NCBI GenBank assembly: GCA_943704525.1
Contig: CALSCQ010001370.1
Coordinates: forward strand, 1-27,034
DNA length: 27,034 bases
From: Pigoraptor vietnamica
Lineage: Eukaryota > Opisthokonta > Filasterea
Direction of reading: 5' to 3'
A program made the position numbers and the translations under genes. Shown piece by piece: positions 10,458 to 23,562 of the stretch (its first letter is position 1; each line of letters begins with the position of its first letter). The notes under the pieces were generated by a model. The model was not told where the DNA came from. It searched no databases and saw nothing but the letters and a program-made list of their open reading frames with translations.

Positions 10458-10499
10458 GATGCATCCACGGCGGCTAACTGAAGATCCCGTGGATGCATC
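10458..10499. repeat. Perfect 13-bp inverted repeat (hairpin)
   Basis: The left arm GATGCATCCACGG (10458-10470) and right arm CCGTGGATGCATC (10487-10499) are exact reverse complements with a 16-nt loop. It stands at the left edge of the debris island. It could be a stem-loop, a terminator-like RNA structure or the relic of a mobile element end. Only the symmetry is certain. Confidence 0.8.
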
Positions 10500-10678
10500 C
10501 GAGTGTCAGCGGTAAATTTTTGATTATGCTGCGAAAAAAAGTGTTTCGTTTTTGTTCAGTTTTTTTGCCCGGTACAAAAGACTTGCATTCCAATACTGTT
10601 ATGCGGCTTCCTCGCGACACCGGCTTCGGCGGCGTCTGATGACACATCGCCGTGGTTGCACCGCAACTGGCAGCACCC

Positions 10679-11032
10679 CTAGACGAGACTCGCGCCTGAA
10701 GGACCGGCGACTTCGGCAACTTTACCGATGAGAAGAACGCACACACGTGACCGCACTGAATCGTTGTGCACTGGCGCGGCGGTGAGGTGCGACACGGGGA
10801 AGTGGCATAGCCTTTTTTCCTTGACCAGCATGTACGCCCTGATGCACGTGTCAGGCATCGCGTACGCCCTGACCCGACCGACAGGCTTCGGACGATGTCA
10901 CGGTGAGTCGAAGCTGGACATGTCGTCCGAAAGGTCGATCTGACCTGTGGCACGCATGACGCCCGGTCCTCTGTGCCAGTCCATGCACGCGAGGGAGTCG
11001 TGGTAGTGCGCTATTGTGCCCACAACCGGAAA
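10679..11032 (-). pseudogene. Orphan coding-like segment, possible gene fragment
   Basis: On the minus strand a frame reading VVGTIAHYHDSLACMDWH and ending SDDMSSFDSP stops at a possible donor (exon low end 10902, GTGACA). It joins in phase to AYMLVKEKRLCHFPVSHL after a CAG acceptor (exon high end 10838) and stops at TAG, 10679-10681. The implied intron is 63 nt. The composition looks protein-like, but I recognise no family; 'AYMLVKEKR' only loosely recalls the AYMLxY end of ubiquitin-specific proteases. No start codon is evident, and to the right it runs into the BDP1 fragment. It is probably a broken gene piece. Confidence 0.22.
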
Positions 11033-11101
11033 GCGACGACGCGGACGACGAACGCGAAGGTGGTGCCGACGCAGCATCTCCGGCGTCGAATCTCTAGCAA
11101 A

Positions 11102-11228
11102 CCGGCGGAGGACACGCGGCGCTTCCTGGTGTCGGACTGCAGCAGTGCGGCACTGACTTTGCGCTGATCGAGAAGATCTTCCCTAACAAAACATGAGTCG
11201 AGTGTTTCGGAGTGTGCACCAGCTATGT
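11102..11228 (+). pseudogene. Broken partial copy of the BDP1 SANT exon and following intron
   Basis: The segment repeats the end of BDP1 exon 2 and the beginning of intron 2 (compare 5438-5565). It shares GGCGGAGGACACGCG, the stretch around AGCAGTGCGGCACTGACTTT, GAGAAGATCTT, and the intronic TCGGAGTGTGC. It is broken in two ways. An indel near the CTTCCTGGTGTCGGAC stretch shifts the frame, and the donor reads AACATGAGT instead of AACGTGAGT. Because intron sequence is included, it arose by DNA duplication, not by reverse transcription. There is no promoter, no upstream exon and no downstream exon. Confidence 0.85.
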
Positions 11229-11232
11229 GCTG

Positions 11233-12775
11233 TTATACGTCTGGCTGCGCTACAGCCGCATCTGATGCTGATGCGCTGCCACTCGAGCCCTCCGCCGTCA
11301 GTCCCACTATCATCGCGCCCGTCGTCGCCCCATCGGCAAGCAGCATTCCCCCGTTCACGACAGCACCGCGCGCGGTGCTCGCGACTTGTCCCGTCTCGCT
11401 ACTTACGAGCGACGCGGGCGTCATCGCCGCCTCACCCCGCCCCAGAAGTGCAGCATGTATGTCGGACAGATACAGCGGCACGCCGCCCGTTTCCGCCAGC
11501 AAATCGTCCGCAAAACCTTACGGCAGAAACTTCCCGCAGGGCAGTCGCATGACACACGATATGCACGGCAACGGCGATGTAGACGCCACGACGTCCCTTG
11601 AGCAGAAGAGCGAGCGCTACAGCAGCAATAATATGGCTCTTGCCGTAACCTTTCGTTCCGTAAACAAGCAGCGCATTCTTGTCGCTCCCGAACAAACCGA
11701 CCGTCGCCTCATACACGTCCTTGAAGCGGGCGCGCCCCATGTAACGGAAATCGCTGGCAAGAGCGAACCGAATCGGCTTCGTCGGCAGTGCGATCGCTGG
11801 AAACGGAAGTGTTGTCCACGTCGTCGGTTGCGAAAATTTCTTTACGACTTCGTCTCGCGTACACTTTAGAAGGGAAGGGATTCCGCGAATCTTCGCGACA
11901 AGTGCGGCCGCGCCAGACTCGAGGTCTGAGGACGAAAATATGTGTAAAAATCGCGCACAAAAAACACGCGTCTCCACTCAAACAACAAACCACAAATCCG
12001 AGTCGGTATACACTGCAAGGCTAACGAAAAACTTCTAAAAACAAAAAAAACTACGACCATATCCCAAATGCTGCAGACACGAACCTTGCCTGCACACAGC
12101 ACGACAAGGTAAGTCACAACGACGAGAAACACAAACATCGGGCCATTCCGACACAATCGGTCTGCTAATGATGTGCGTAACGAACAAACAAAAACAGCCA
12201 GTTAAGTGCACTTAACTCACCGGCCGACGGTCCAGTCGCAATCCCCGTCGCTGCCAGTTACCAAGTTAAATGTCCAGATGGATGCGGTGCACAACCAGAC
12301 TCTTTGCCTTTGCCTAAACACACATCGTGGTACGCCGCAACGTGATTACGGACGAGGGAGTTGAGGAATGTTGCTGCAAGTTAATGCAAAGCACTCATTT
12401 AGAATAAAACATGGGGAAAAAACGGGGAAAAAAGGGGAGGCGAAAAAAAACCACAACGTGCCCCTCACGGCGGCCATAATATCTTCAATAGTGCCATCAG
12501 CGAAATCGTTCCTCCGGAGGGCCTCGCTGCGCAAGGTCACGAGGCCTCGTCCACTGTAACGCAATCTCTTGAAATCTTCGCTCTCACTCTCGCCGCTTCC
12601 CAGCACAACGTCAATCCACGCGGGTGGACCAGTCGGAGGGATCGCCCAAGCCAGCAAGGAACTGCGCGAGGGCAACCGACAGCGATGGAGCCAGCAGTAC
12701 GTTTGCTATCTCCTCACGCGTCGGGGCATTGTAGGGCGCAGCGGGCGCGTTGCTCGCGGGCACGTCGCTCGCCAT
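11233..12775 (-). pseudogene. Degenerate Crinkler/RHS-like P-loop protein gene
   Basis: Minus-strand pieces resemble the P-loop module of Crinkler (CRN) and retrotransposon-hot-spot-like proteins: FRYMGRARFKDVYEATVGLF followed by LLVYGTKGYGKSHIIAAVAL (Walker A GTKGYGKS, plus 11634-11666) and KGRRGVYI. An acceptor fits at 11926. Upstream pieces are PPAWIDVVLGSGESESEDF and GTIEDIMAA (donor 12468), then FLNSLVRNHVAAYHDV (acceptor at 12374). A possible N-terminus MASDVPASNAPAAPYNAPTR starts at 12775. The pieces do not join in frame in at least three places: after the N-terminus, between IEDIMAA and the FLNSL exon, and after the P-loop exon, where DDLLAETGGVPLYLSDIHAAL continues in another frame. 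The characteristic residues after the P-loop strand are also missing. I infer a decayed copy; unrecognised introns could explain some breaks. Its left end abuts the BDP1 fragment. Confidence 0.55.
12201..12216. repeat. Perfect 16-bp palindrome
   Basis: GTTAAGTGCACTTAAC is its own reverse complement. It lies inside the Crinkler-like pseudogene, next to a GTGAGT on the minus strand. Function unknown. Confidence 0.7.
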
Positions 12776-13021
12776 GCTGATGACCGCCTCCGCTTGTCCT
12801 CAGGAAGGATGACGACGGATAGCAAATTGGGATGGGCCGGACGCTTGCAATTGGGTGAGGCATTATTATTTGTCGCGCTGGTCACGTGAATGAACGTAAC
12901 AGTAAATTCCATTCGGTTTTGAGCAAGGGCTCTTAGAGCCCTTGGTTTTGAGCAAACGTGAGGTTCGCTCGAGTCATTACGCACGCGTGCGTCTGTTTAG
13001 TTGTGGAAGAACCCCACAACG
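12776..13021. promoter_or_regulatory. Divergent region upstream of CCDC103
   Basis: About 246 bp lies between the possible Crinkler-like start and the CCDC103 ATG. It holds a TCACGTGA box (12883-12890) and a short palindrome flanked by direct repeats (12915-12955). The CCDC103 promoter should lie here. Confidence 0.5.
12915..12955. repeat. Palindrome flanked by 12-bp direct repeats
   Basis: GGTTTTGAGCAA occurs at 12915-12926 and 12944-12955. Between and overlapping them are the arms CAAGGGCTC (12924-12932) and GAGCCCTTG (12936-12944), which are exact reverse complements around TTA. It could be an operator-like site or a small insertion that duplicated its target. Confidence 0.8.
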
Positions 13022-14359
<1,338 letters not shown>

Positions 14360-14626
14360 ACTGTTGAGGCTTAATAATCAAAAACAAAATTTCCGCTCTG
14401 CTTTTGGTATGTGGTTTTGGAAGAGAAAGGACGGAAGAAGGAGAGAAAATTACATGTGTGTGCGGTGTCACCGCCCAAGATTCAAAACATAGCGACCGAC
14501 AGCGCCGCACACGCACGCGCACCACGCAGCGACGCACTCACAATGAAGGACAGCTCAGCACCGAACGCATTCAAGCACCCCATCGCTGGCTAGCTGAGAC
14601 TCTCCAACAGCGAAGCAATGTGCAGT
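14360..14626. other. Convergent 3' flank between CCDC103 and OST1
   Basis: 267 bp shared by two 3' ends. An A/T-rich stretch just after the CCDC103 stop (TTAATAATCAAAAACAAAAT) may belong to its polyadenylation region. No further gene was seen. Confidence 0.5.
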
Positions 14627-16745
14627 CTACAGCCCAGCGACGGCGTTAACGGCGCTCTCAATCTCAGAGTCCAGCCGACCGATGGCCGCGCGGAACGCCT
14701 CGTCCACCTTGCCCCACTTGACGTCGTCGTCCCCGCGCTCGGCCTTCGTCGCGTGGTCCGCCCACAGGGCATAGCGCTCCTTCTCCTTCCGGAGCACCTC
14801 GCGCGCACGCTCCGCCGCATCCCGCGAGACGGCCTCAAGCGCCGTCACGATCTGCGCGTGCTTCGCCTCCGCGTCCTTCAGCACCGCATCGAGGGTCTTC
14901 TTCGCGGCGGCCACGGCGGCGCGGTTCTTCGACCGCCGCGCCGACGTCAGCGCATTGTCAAACTGGAGGTACGCGTCCGCGCGCGTGTCCTGAAGGTCGT
15001 TAAGCTGCTCGGCGACGGTGGCGGCCTTGAGGGCAGCGTCGCCGGCGGCGCGGTCCGCGGGCTTGCTGATCGAGAAGTCGAGGCGGACATAGCCAATCAC
15101 GGCGAGGAAGAGCGCATAGAAGAACCCGACGACAAGCAGGGGCTCCTGGAGCATGAGGATCGTGCTGAACTCGTAGCGCACCGTTGCATCCTCGGCGTGC
15201 TCGTCGACGAGGTTCTTCTTCGTGACGACGACCACCGTGCGGCCCTTGACGTCGAGGTACGTGGGGCGGACCTCGCGCCACTCGCCATCCACTTCGTAAG
15301 GGGACTCGAGGCGCACGTTGTTGACGCCCTCGGGGAGCACAAAGCGCACCGTCAGCTCCTCGATGTGGGCGTTGTCCATCACGTGACCGACGAAGGGGAT
15401 GCGGAGGACGAGGTCCGAGCCCTCGCGGAAGAGGAAATCGGACGAGGGAAGGTTGTAGCCCGTGTAAAAATCCACCTTCCACCCGCCAAAGAGAGGGAAG
15501 CGCGGGCGAATCTCAAACACGGACGCGTCCGACTCGCGGCGAAAGTTGCTCGTGGAAATGTTGCCGATAATGTCGCGGTAGTACACGTCCGTGGCCGAGC
15601 GGGGGAGGCGCTGCGTGAACGTGCGCACGGCCGACACACCGTTGTCGCCAGCGCGCTGGAAGTCGTAGCGGCTGAAGGCGCCCTTAAGACGCGCACCCGT
15701 GTGCTCAATCTCAAACGACTCCTCAACCGCAATGTTGCCCCAGTGGGAGACCTACAGAACGCATTGAGCATCATCAGCCACAACACAATCAACCATGAGA
15801 AAAAGCGTGCACAACGCAAGTCCCAGCGATGCGAAAGACTGCCAACAGAGCCACACACACAACGGCAACGCACCTCAATCTCGCGCGTCATGCGGCGGAC
15901 GGTGAGGAAAGGCGAGTTGTTCTCAAAGTGAATCACGACCTCCGCCTCCTGCGACGCGGCAATGTTCTCGTAGGGGCCGTACGACACGGTCGTGCTCGCG
16001 CTGGACGAGGGCGCAACCTTCGTGAACGACTCGATGCGCGCAGAGGGCAGCTCGTACTTGGTCGACTGCGACTTGGTGGGGTACGGCGAGTAATAGTAAG
16101 CGCTGCCGGTGTAGCGAACGAGCTGCTTCTCGGCCTGCGTGATCTCCACGGGGAAGGGCTGCTGCGTCTTCGGGACGACGTACTTGACCGTCAGGGTGAC
16201 AGAGTCGCCGGGGGCAAGCGGCTTGGCGAGATCCACCTTGTAGACCGCGGCGCCACTGTTTCGCGAAGAATGAAGTGAAAGCACAAGTCAGCACGAGTTT
16301 GGAGACGAGCGTTGTGGAAGCGGCAAGCGCACTGAGACGCCCACACACTAGAAAAAATCGGGAAGCCAACACACAAATCCAAGCATACTGAGACGCCCAC
16401 ACACTAGAAAAAATCGGCAAGCCAACACACAAATCCAAGTAATGCCAAATCAATGCCCAGAACTTGCACTCACTTCTTAATCTGAGCGGCACCGACGTTC
16501 AGCCTCTTTGCCTGCTCCTTCACGCTCACGTGAGCCACCTTCGACGCAAGCGCCGACTCGAGACCGACGTGAACGGCAGCAACAGACGCAGCGCCGTTGT
16601 TCTGGATGGTGACCTTGGTCGTGAGACGAGCCAGATGCGACTTCAAATCGACCGTGCGCTCCACGCGCGTGTTCACGAGGGGGTCCTCGCCGAACGCCAC
16701 GGCGGCGCAAACGGCGAGCGCGACAAAGAGAAGGAGGGCGCGCAT
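14627..16745 (-). CDS. OST1: Ribophorin I, OST1 subunit of oligosaccharyltransferase
   Basis: Three exons (plus coordinates 16474-16745, 15874-16255, 14627-15751) give 592 residues; human RPN1 has 607. The protein starts with a signal peptide, MRALLLFVALAVCAAVAFG. The family is plain from ERTVDLKSHLARL, YYYSPYPTKSQS, FENNSPFLTVRRMTREIE, VSHWGNIAVEESF, YYRDIIGNISTSNF and IRPRFPLFGGWK. One membrane helix lies at about 421-440 (MLQEPLLVVGFFYALFLAVIGYVRLD), followed by a charged, helical cytosolic tail of about 150 residues. OST1 is a type I ER membrane subunit of the oligosaccharyltransferase that transfers the dolichol-linked glycan to nascent Asn-X-Ser/Thr sites. The start was set by the signal peptide at 16745, although the frame stays open upstream. 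Intron 1 holds a duplicated 56-bp unit. Confidence 0.96.
16331..16438. repeat. Two tandem 56-bp units in OST1 intron 1
   Basis: The unit beginning ACTGAGACGCCCACACACTA starts at 16331 and again at 16387, differing by one base (TCGGG versus TCGGC) in the compared part. It is a recent local duplication inside the intron. Confidence 0.9.
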
Positions 16746-16897
16746 CTTTTTTACCCAATCTGCACGAAGTCGACCGACAACACGGCGGATGGTACAAAAG
16801 TGCAACCGAGCCACAGTGCTCACAGATGGCCTTCAAATGAAGGGATGAAGAGGGAGGGATGAGAGCTCTACAGCGATGGGATGATACGATGGATGGA

Positions 16898-16900
<3 letters not shown>

Positions 16901-16988
<88 letters not shown>
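16901..16988. repeat. (GA)44 microsatellite
   Basis: Uninterrupted GA run of 88 nt. On the OST1 coding strand it is (CT)n, about 155 bp upstream of the start codon, where it could act as a GAGA-type promoter element. Confidence 0.96.
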
Positions 16989-16992
<4 letters not shown>

Positions 16993-17281
16993 GCTGATCG
17001 GAAAAGCCGTCATCCGGGGTGCTTAACTTCATGAAAATTTGTCTCACAAGTTGGTTCAGTACAATGTCATGTATTATAACTTCTTGTAGGCAACGCACAC
17101 AAGTCGATTTGATACATTTTTATAGACGGAATCTTGATGTAAAAGGTACCAACTAGATGAGTTCATACATATCACTAACTAAATCACATGAAATTTGTTG
17201 GTAAGTAGTGCCCTTATGGTGAACGCTGAGGTACCCCGCATTCCAGCACTCGAGACATAGCGACGTGTGTCACCTCACATG

Positions 17282-17321
17282 CACACACACCCCACCACAC
17301 ACACACACACACACACACACA

Positions 17322-17353
<32 letters not shown>

Positions 17354-17364
17354 TACACACACAG
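17282..17364. repeat. Compound (CA)n(CT)n(CA)n microsatellite
   Basis: CA repeats interrupted by CCCCAC and by a CT block at about 17322-17336. Located about 170-250 bp upstream of the RUVBL1 start. Confidence 0.93.
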
Positions 17365-17531
17365 ACGAACGTACGCACTTTCATCTTTCACAACCAGAGA
17401 GCTTGAAGGTCGAAAGAAAGACAGAAGTTGTTGCCTGTGTCTGCAAGTTTTTGTATTGCGTTCCATTCTTCCCTGTCCCCTTTCCCACATTCACCGCACA
17501 TTTGAGACGCGCCGCGGCGCCGAAACACTGA

Positions 17532-20592
<3,061 letters not shown>

Positions 20593-21112
20593 GGGCTCAC
20601 GTGATGCGCCTGTTCAGAAGTGGAACCAGAGTTGGATGGGTTTCCCTATGAGCGGACGTTGGCGCAGTGCGTCCTTGCGTCCCCTCTATGTTGCCGCGAC
20701 TATCTGCGGTTTGCTGTGCGCGCGTGCGTGCGTGTTGCGCGTACAGTAAACGTCGACTGTCGTTAACTCTACGGGCGTATCCTGTAGTGGTTGTGCGAGG
20801 ACAAGAGGCGCACATTCGTTGCGTGTGCGCGCATTTACTGTACGTATGTACTGACTAAGGATGCGCAGCTTAAGGACAGTAAGAAAATGACCGAAACCGA
20901 TACAATGGTCCGTTACTCAAATACTGTAATGAATGCTAAGGCGGCACTGAGACGAGAAGACCGAAACCAACACACAATGTTTTCTAACAGAAGTCCGTCC
21001 AAATGCGCTTGCGGGATAGGCTTGAACATGCTTCGCTTGGCCGAGACAGTTACGACCCACGGCAGACAACGCGCCAGTGTCAATAATCTCGGCTGACGCA
21101 GGTGACTCACTG
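20593..21112. other. Intergenic, no clear gene
   Basis: RUVBL1 3' flank with a TCACGTGA box at 20597-20604, directly after the stop. Frames here lack recognised motifs. The part from about 20870 to 20990 is less GC-rich than the surrounding genes. Confidence 0.45.
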
Positions 21113-21391
21113 TCAATTTGTGCCCTGCGTGAGGCCGTCGTTGGCCTGTGCGCTGCGCACGTCTGGCTCAGTGTCCCCTGCTGCCCTCAGCCCTGTCTCG
21201 GCCGTGTCAGTTACAGTCTCCTTCTCCGGCACCGCCCTGTCGACGCCAGGCGTGAACCTCGTCATTTCGACGACGACAGAGTCCTTGAGAATGGGACCCT
21301 TCCAGCAATCCCTTTCGAAAAACAAGTTGAATTCCTCCTCGTGCACTAAAGACGTGTGCGTAGATGCGTCGGCGGCGGCATTCAGCACCAT
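21113..21391 (-). CDS. Small hypothetical ORF, 92 residues
   Basis: An ATG-initiated minus-strand frame of 92 codons starts 26 bp past the peroxiredoxin stop and ends TGA at 21113. It contains LVHEEEFNLFFERDCWKGPI and VVVEMTRFTPGV and is acidic towards the end. No family is recognised. It could be a small real gene, an unspliced exon of something, or chance. The opposite strand is also open for 238 codons over this stretch, so openness alone is weak evidence. Confidence 0.2.
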   Translation of the reverse strand: MVLNAAADASTHTSLVHEEEFNLFFERDCWKGPILKDSVVVEMTRFTPGVDRAVPEKETVTDTAETGLRAAGDTEPDVRSAQANDGLTQGTN

Positions 21392-21416
21392 AATTGCGCG
21401 TAAAATAAGTATATCA

Positions 21417-22505
21417 TTACAACGTTCGGACGAGCTCGAGCGTCTTGACGACATGCTGTGCAAAGTGGATGCTGGAATCGTACATGAGGCGCACGACACC
21501 GGCCTTGTCGATTACATAGGTCACGCTGCGACACGGGGCAGACGTCAGAGTGCTGTCGCGCACGGACGCAAACTCACAGCACGGAAGCATGAGACTCGGA
21601 ATTACGGCGCCGTACACAAGCACACACACGTGCTGACCGACGCCGTCATGTGGCAAAGGACACGAGTATGTCTACGACACACCCACGACATGCACGCACG
21701 CACGCCAATTACGTCCCCATCCAAAGCAAAAACCCACCGGCCGGGCACTATGCCGAGCATTGCGGGCGGTACTTCCCAGCTCTTGCGCGCGGCGCCATCC
21801 TTATCAACGAGAAGGTGATACGGCAAGTTGTGCTTCGCCTTAAACTCGCGGTGCGAATCGCCATCATCGCTCGAAACCCCTTCGAGAACGAACGCACAAC
21901 AAAACCTTCAGCACATACGCCATTTCACACCCCGTTCGCAACTTTGACATTGTATATGTGTGCAAGGTGAGTGAAAACGTGTTCACTCTGGCGTCTCACA
22001 TACGCCGTGTCAGTCCCGTAAAAACCACGAGTTTGCCATGCACACTTCCCACTCATCAAGGGCAATCCGAGTGAAAAGAAGTGTGTATGTGTGTGCGTGT
22101 GTGTTGGGGGGGGGAGGGGGGAAGGGGGAGAGAGAGAGAGAGAGAGAGGGAAAACAACGCACCAAGCACCACGGCACCGGCCTCGACAAACTGCTCGTAC
22201 GAGTCCCTGAACGCGCACGCCTGCTTCGTGCATCCAAACGTCATGTCCTTCGGGTAAAAGAACAGCACAACGTTCGACTTGCCCTTGAACGACGACAGCG
22301 ACACGATGTTGCCGTCCTCATCGGGCAGCGAGAGCTCCGGCGCCGTCTGTCCCACCCCGACCTTCATACTGCTTGTGGGCTGTGCACCGACGTGCGATGC
22401 GACAGACTCAAGGGTCGATGCGATCGCGTCGAAGAAGTCCGGACTGGCGACAAGTGCGGCGACGAACGCAACCGCCACGCACGCAACGACGGCAATAAGG
22501 CGCAT
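21417..22505 (-). CDS. PrxQ/BCP-type peroxiredoxin with N-terminal signal sequence
   Basis: Three exons (plus coordinates 22163-22505, 21738-21879, 21417-21525) give 197 residues with consistent phases. The core is a BCP/PrxQ peroxiredoxin: APELSLPDEDGNIVSLSSF, then NVVLFFYPKDMTFGCTKQAC with peroxidatic Cys92 and resolving Cys97 five residues later, the usual atypical 2-Cys pair. The usual TPGCT is TFGCT here. FRDSYEQF, GVSSDD, HREFKAKHNLPYHLLVDKDG and VTYVIDKAGVVR follow. It reduces peroxides using thioredoxin-type donors. Residues 1-20 (MRLIAVVACVAVAFVAALVA) form a hydrophobic signal, followed by about 27 residues before the domain. Secretion, ER residence or a two-part plastid presequence are all possible. 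TTG codons lie in frame upstream, but the ATG at 22505 is the natural start. Intron 1 has low-complexity G- and GA-rich runs on the plus strand. Confidence 0.9.
22081..22150. repeat. Low-complexity GT/poly(G)/(GA)n stretch in peroxiredoxin intron 1
   Basis: GT repeats, then G runs broken by single A residues, then about ten GA units. On the coding strand it is C/T-rich, directly downstream of the donor at 22162. Confidence 0.9.
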
Positions 22506-22675
22506 CAATAATTGTGGCAAGAAGCGCTATGTGACGAACTGCGGACTTCCAGCGGTCGCGCTGCCAGTGTCAACCGAATCCGAAGAGTTGAGTGTTTGTC
22601 GAAGCAGAAAACTCGCGCACGCGGCTTTCTTCCGGCATGTGAGGAGGAGCATGCAAGCGACGAGTAAATGCATTC

Positions 22676-22746
<71 letters not shown>

Positions 22747-23122
22747 GTGTGTGTCGTGCACGCCGTTGACAGGACGTTCGTCACCTTCGCAAGACACAAG
22801 ACACGTGTGGAATGGGGAAACCGGGCGAAATGCGATGTTTGAGATAGGGTTGGGATTACGCCCTTGTCTCCTCGGGGTTTAGTTTAAGGTGAGGGTTTGT
22901 TAGCAGCGAAAGTTGTGCAATCCAAGTGCAGTGTGAGGTGAGGGTTAATATGTTGAGTATGGGGTGGATGTTACGTTCTGTGTTGCTTTTTGTGAGGTGC
23001 GTGTTCATAAAGCTAAGGGCATGCTGCTCACGCTGTGTGTCGCTTGTGTGTGTGTATGTCCGTTACACTTCCTAGCACACTGACTCGAGAGACCACGCAC
23101 ACGAAGATCCGTCGGCGAAGAA
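22506..23122. promoter_or_regulatory. Divergent region between peroxiredoxin and HCCA-isomerase-like genes
   Basis: 617 bp between divergent start codons. It contains a (GT)n tract (22679-22754) and a stretch with repeated GTGAGGGTT/GTGAGGTG words at about 22888-23000. No conserved reading frame was recognised; both promoters should be here. Confidence 0.5.
22679..22754. repeat. (GT)n microsatellite
   Basis: About 37 GT units with one GC interruption, in the divergent promoter region about 175 bp upstream of the peroxiredoxin start. Confidence 0.95.
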
Positions 23123-23490
23123 ATGGCGCGGCACGTGCAGTTCTACTACGACGTGGTGTGCCCTTACGCCTACATGGCCAGCGTGCTGCTTCCGCCCCTC
23201 GCCGCGCGGCTGGGTGCGACGGTGCAGTGGCGGCCCGTGTTGCTGGGCGGCATCTACAAGGCCACGCAGGCGCCGCAGGGGGCCGCGGGGTCCGCATCCG
23301 ATGTCATGCCGGCGTCGAAGCAGGTGCCGTGGAATTTCGCATGTGGGACTGTGTTGGGTAGAATTTTTTGTCTCGAGCGGAAGTCGTGTTGAAAGTGACG
23401 TTTCTTTTTTTGGTGTCTTCGCGTGTCATGGATTAATTGGTTTTGTGTGGTTGCATCGTTAACTCACCGACTCGATCAACCTCCGTTGTT

Positions 23491-23562
<72 letters not shown>

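Noticed and set aside
10474-10953. 159-codon minus-strand frame as a gene
   Set aside because: Composition is Arg/Ser/Cys-rich without motifs. The alternative frame with an in-phase intron (10679-11032) looks more protein-like, though still weak.
14618-15931. 437-codon plus-strand open frame opposite OST1
   Set aside because: It is the antisense shadow of OST1 exon 3, caused by high GC at third positions; the minus strand carries an unmistakable ribophorin I.
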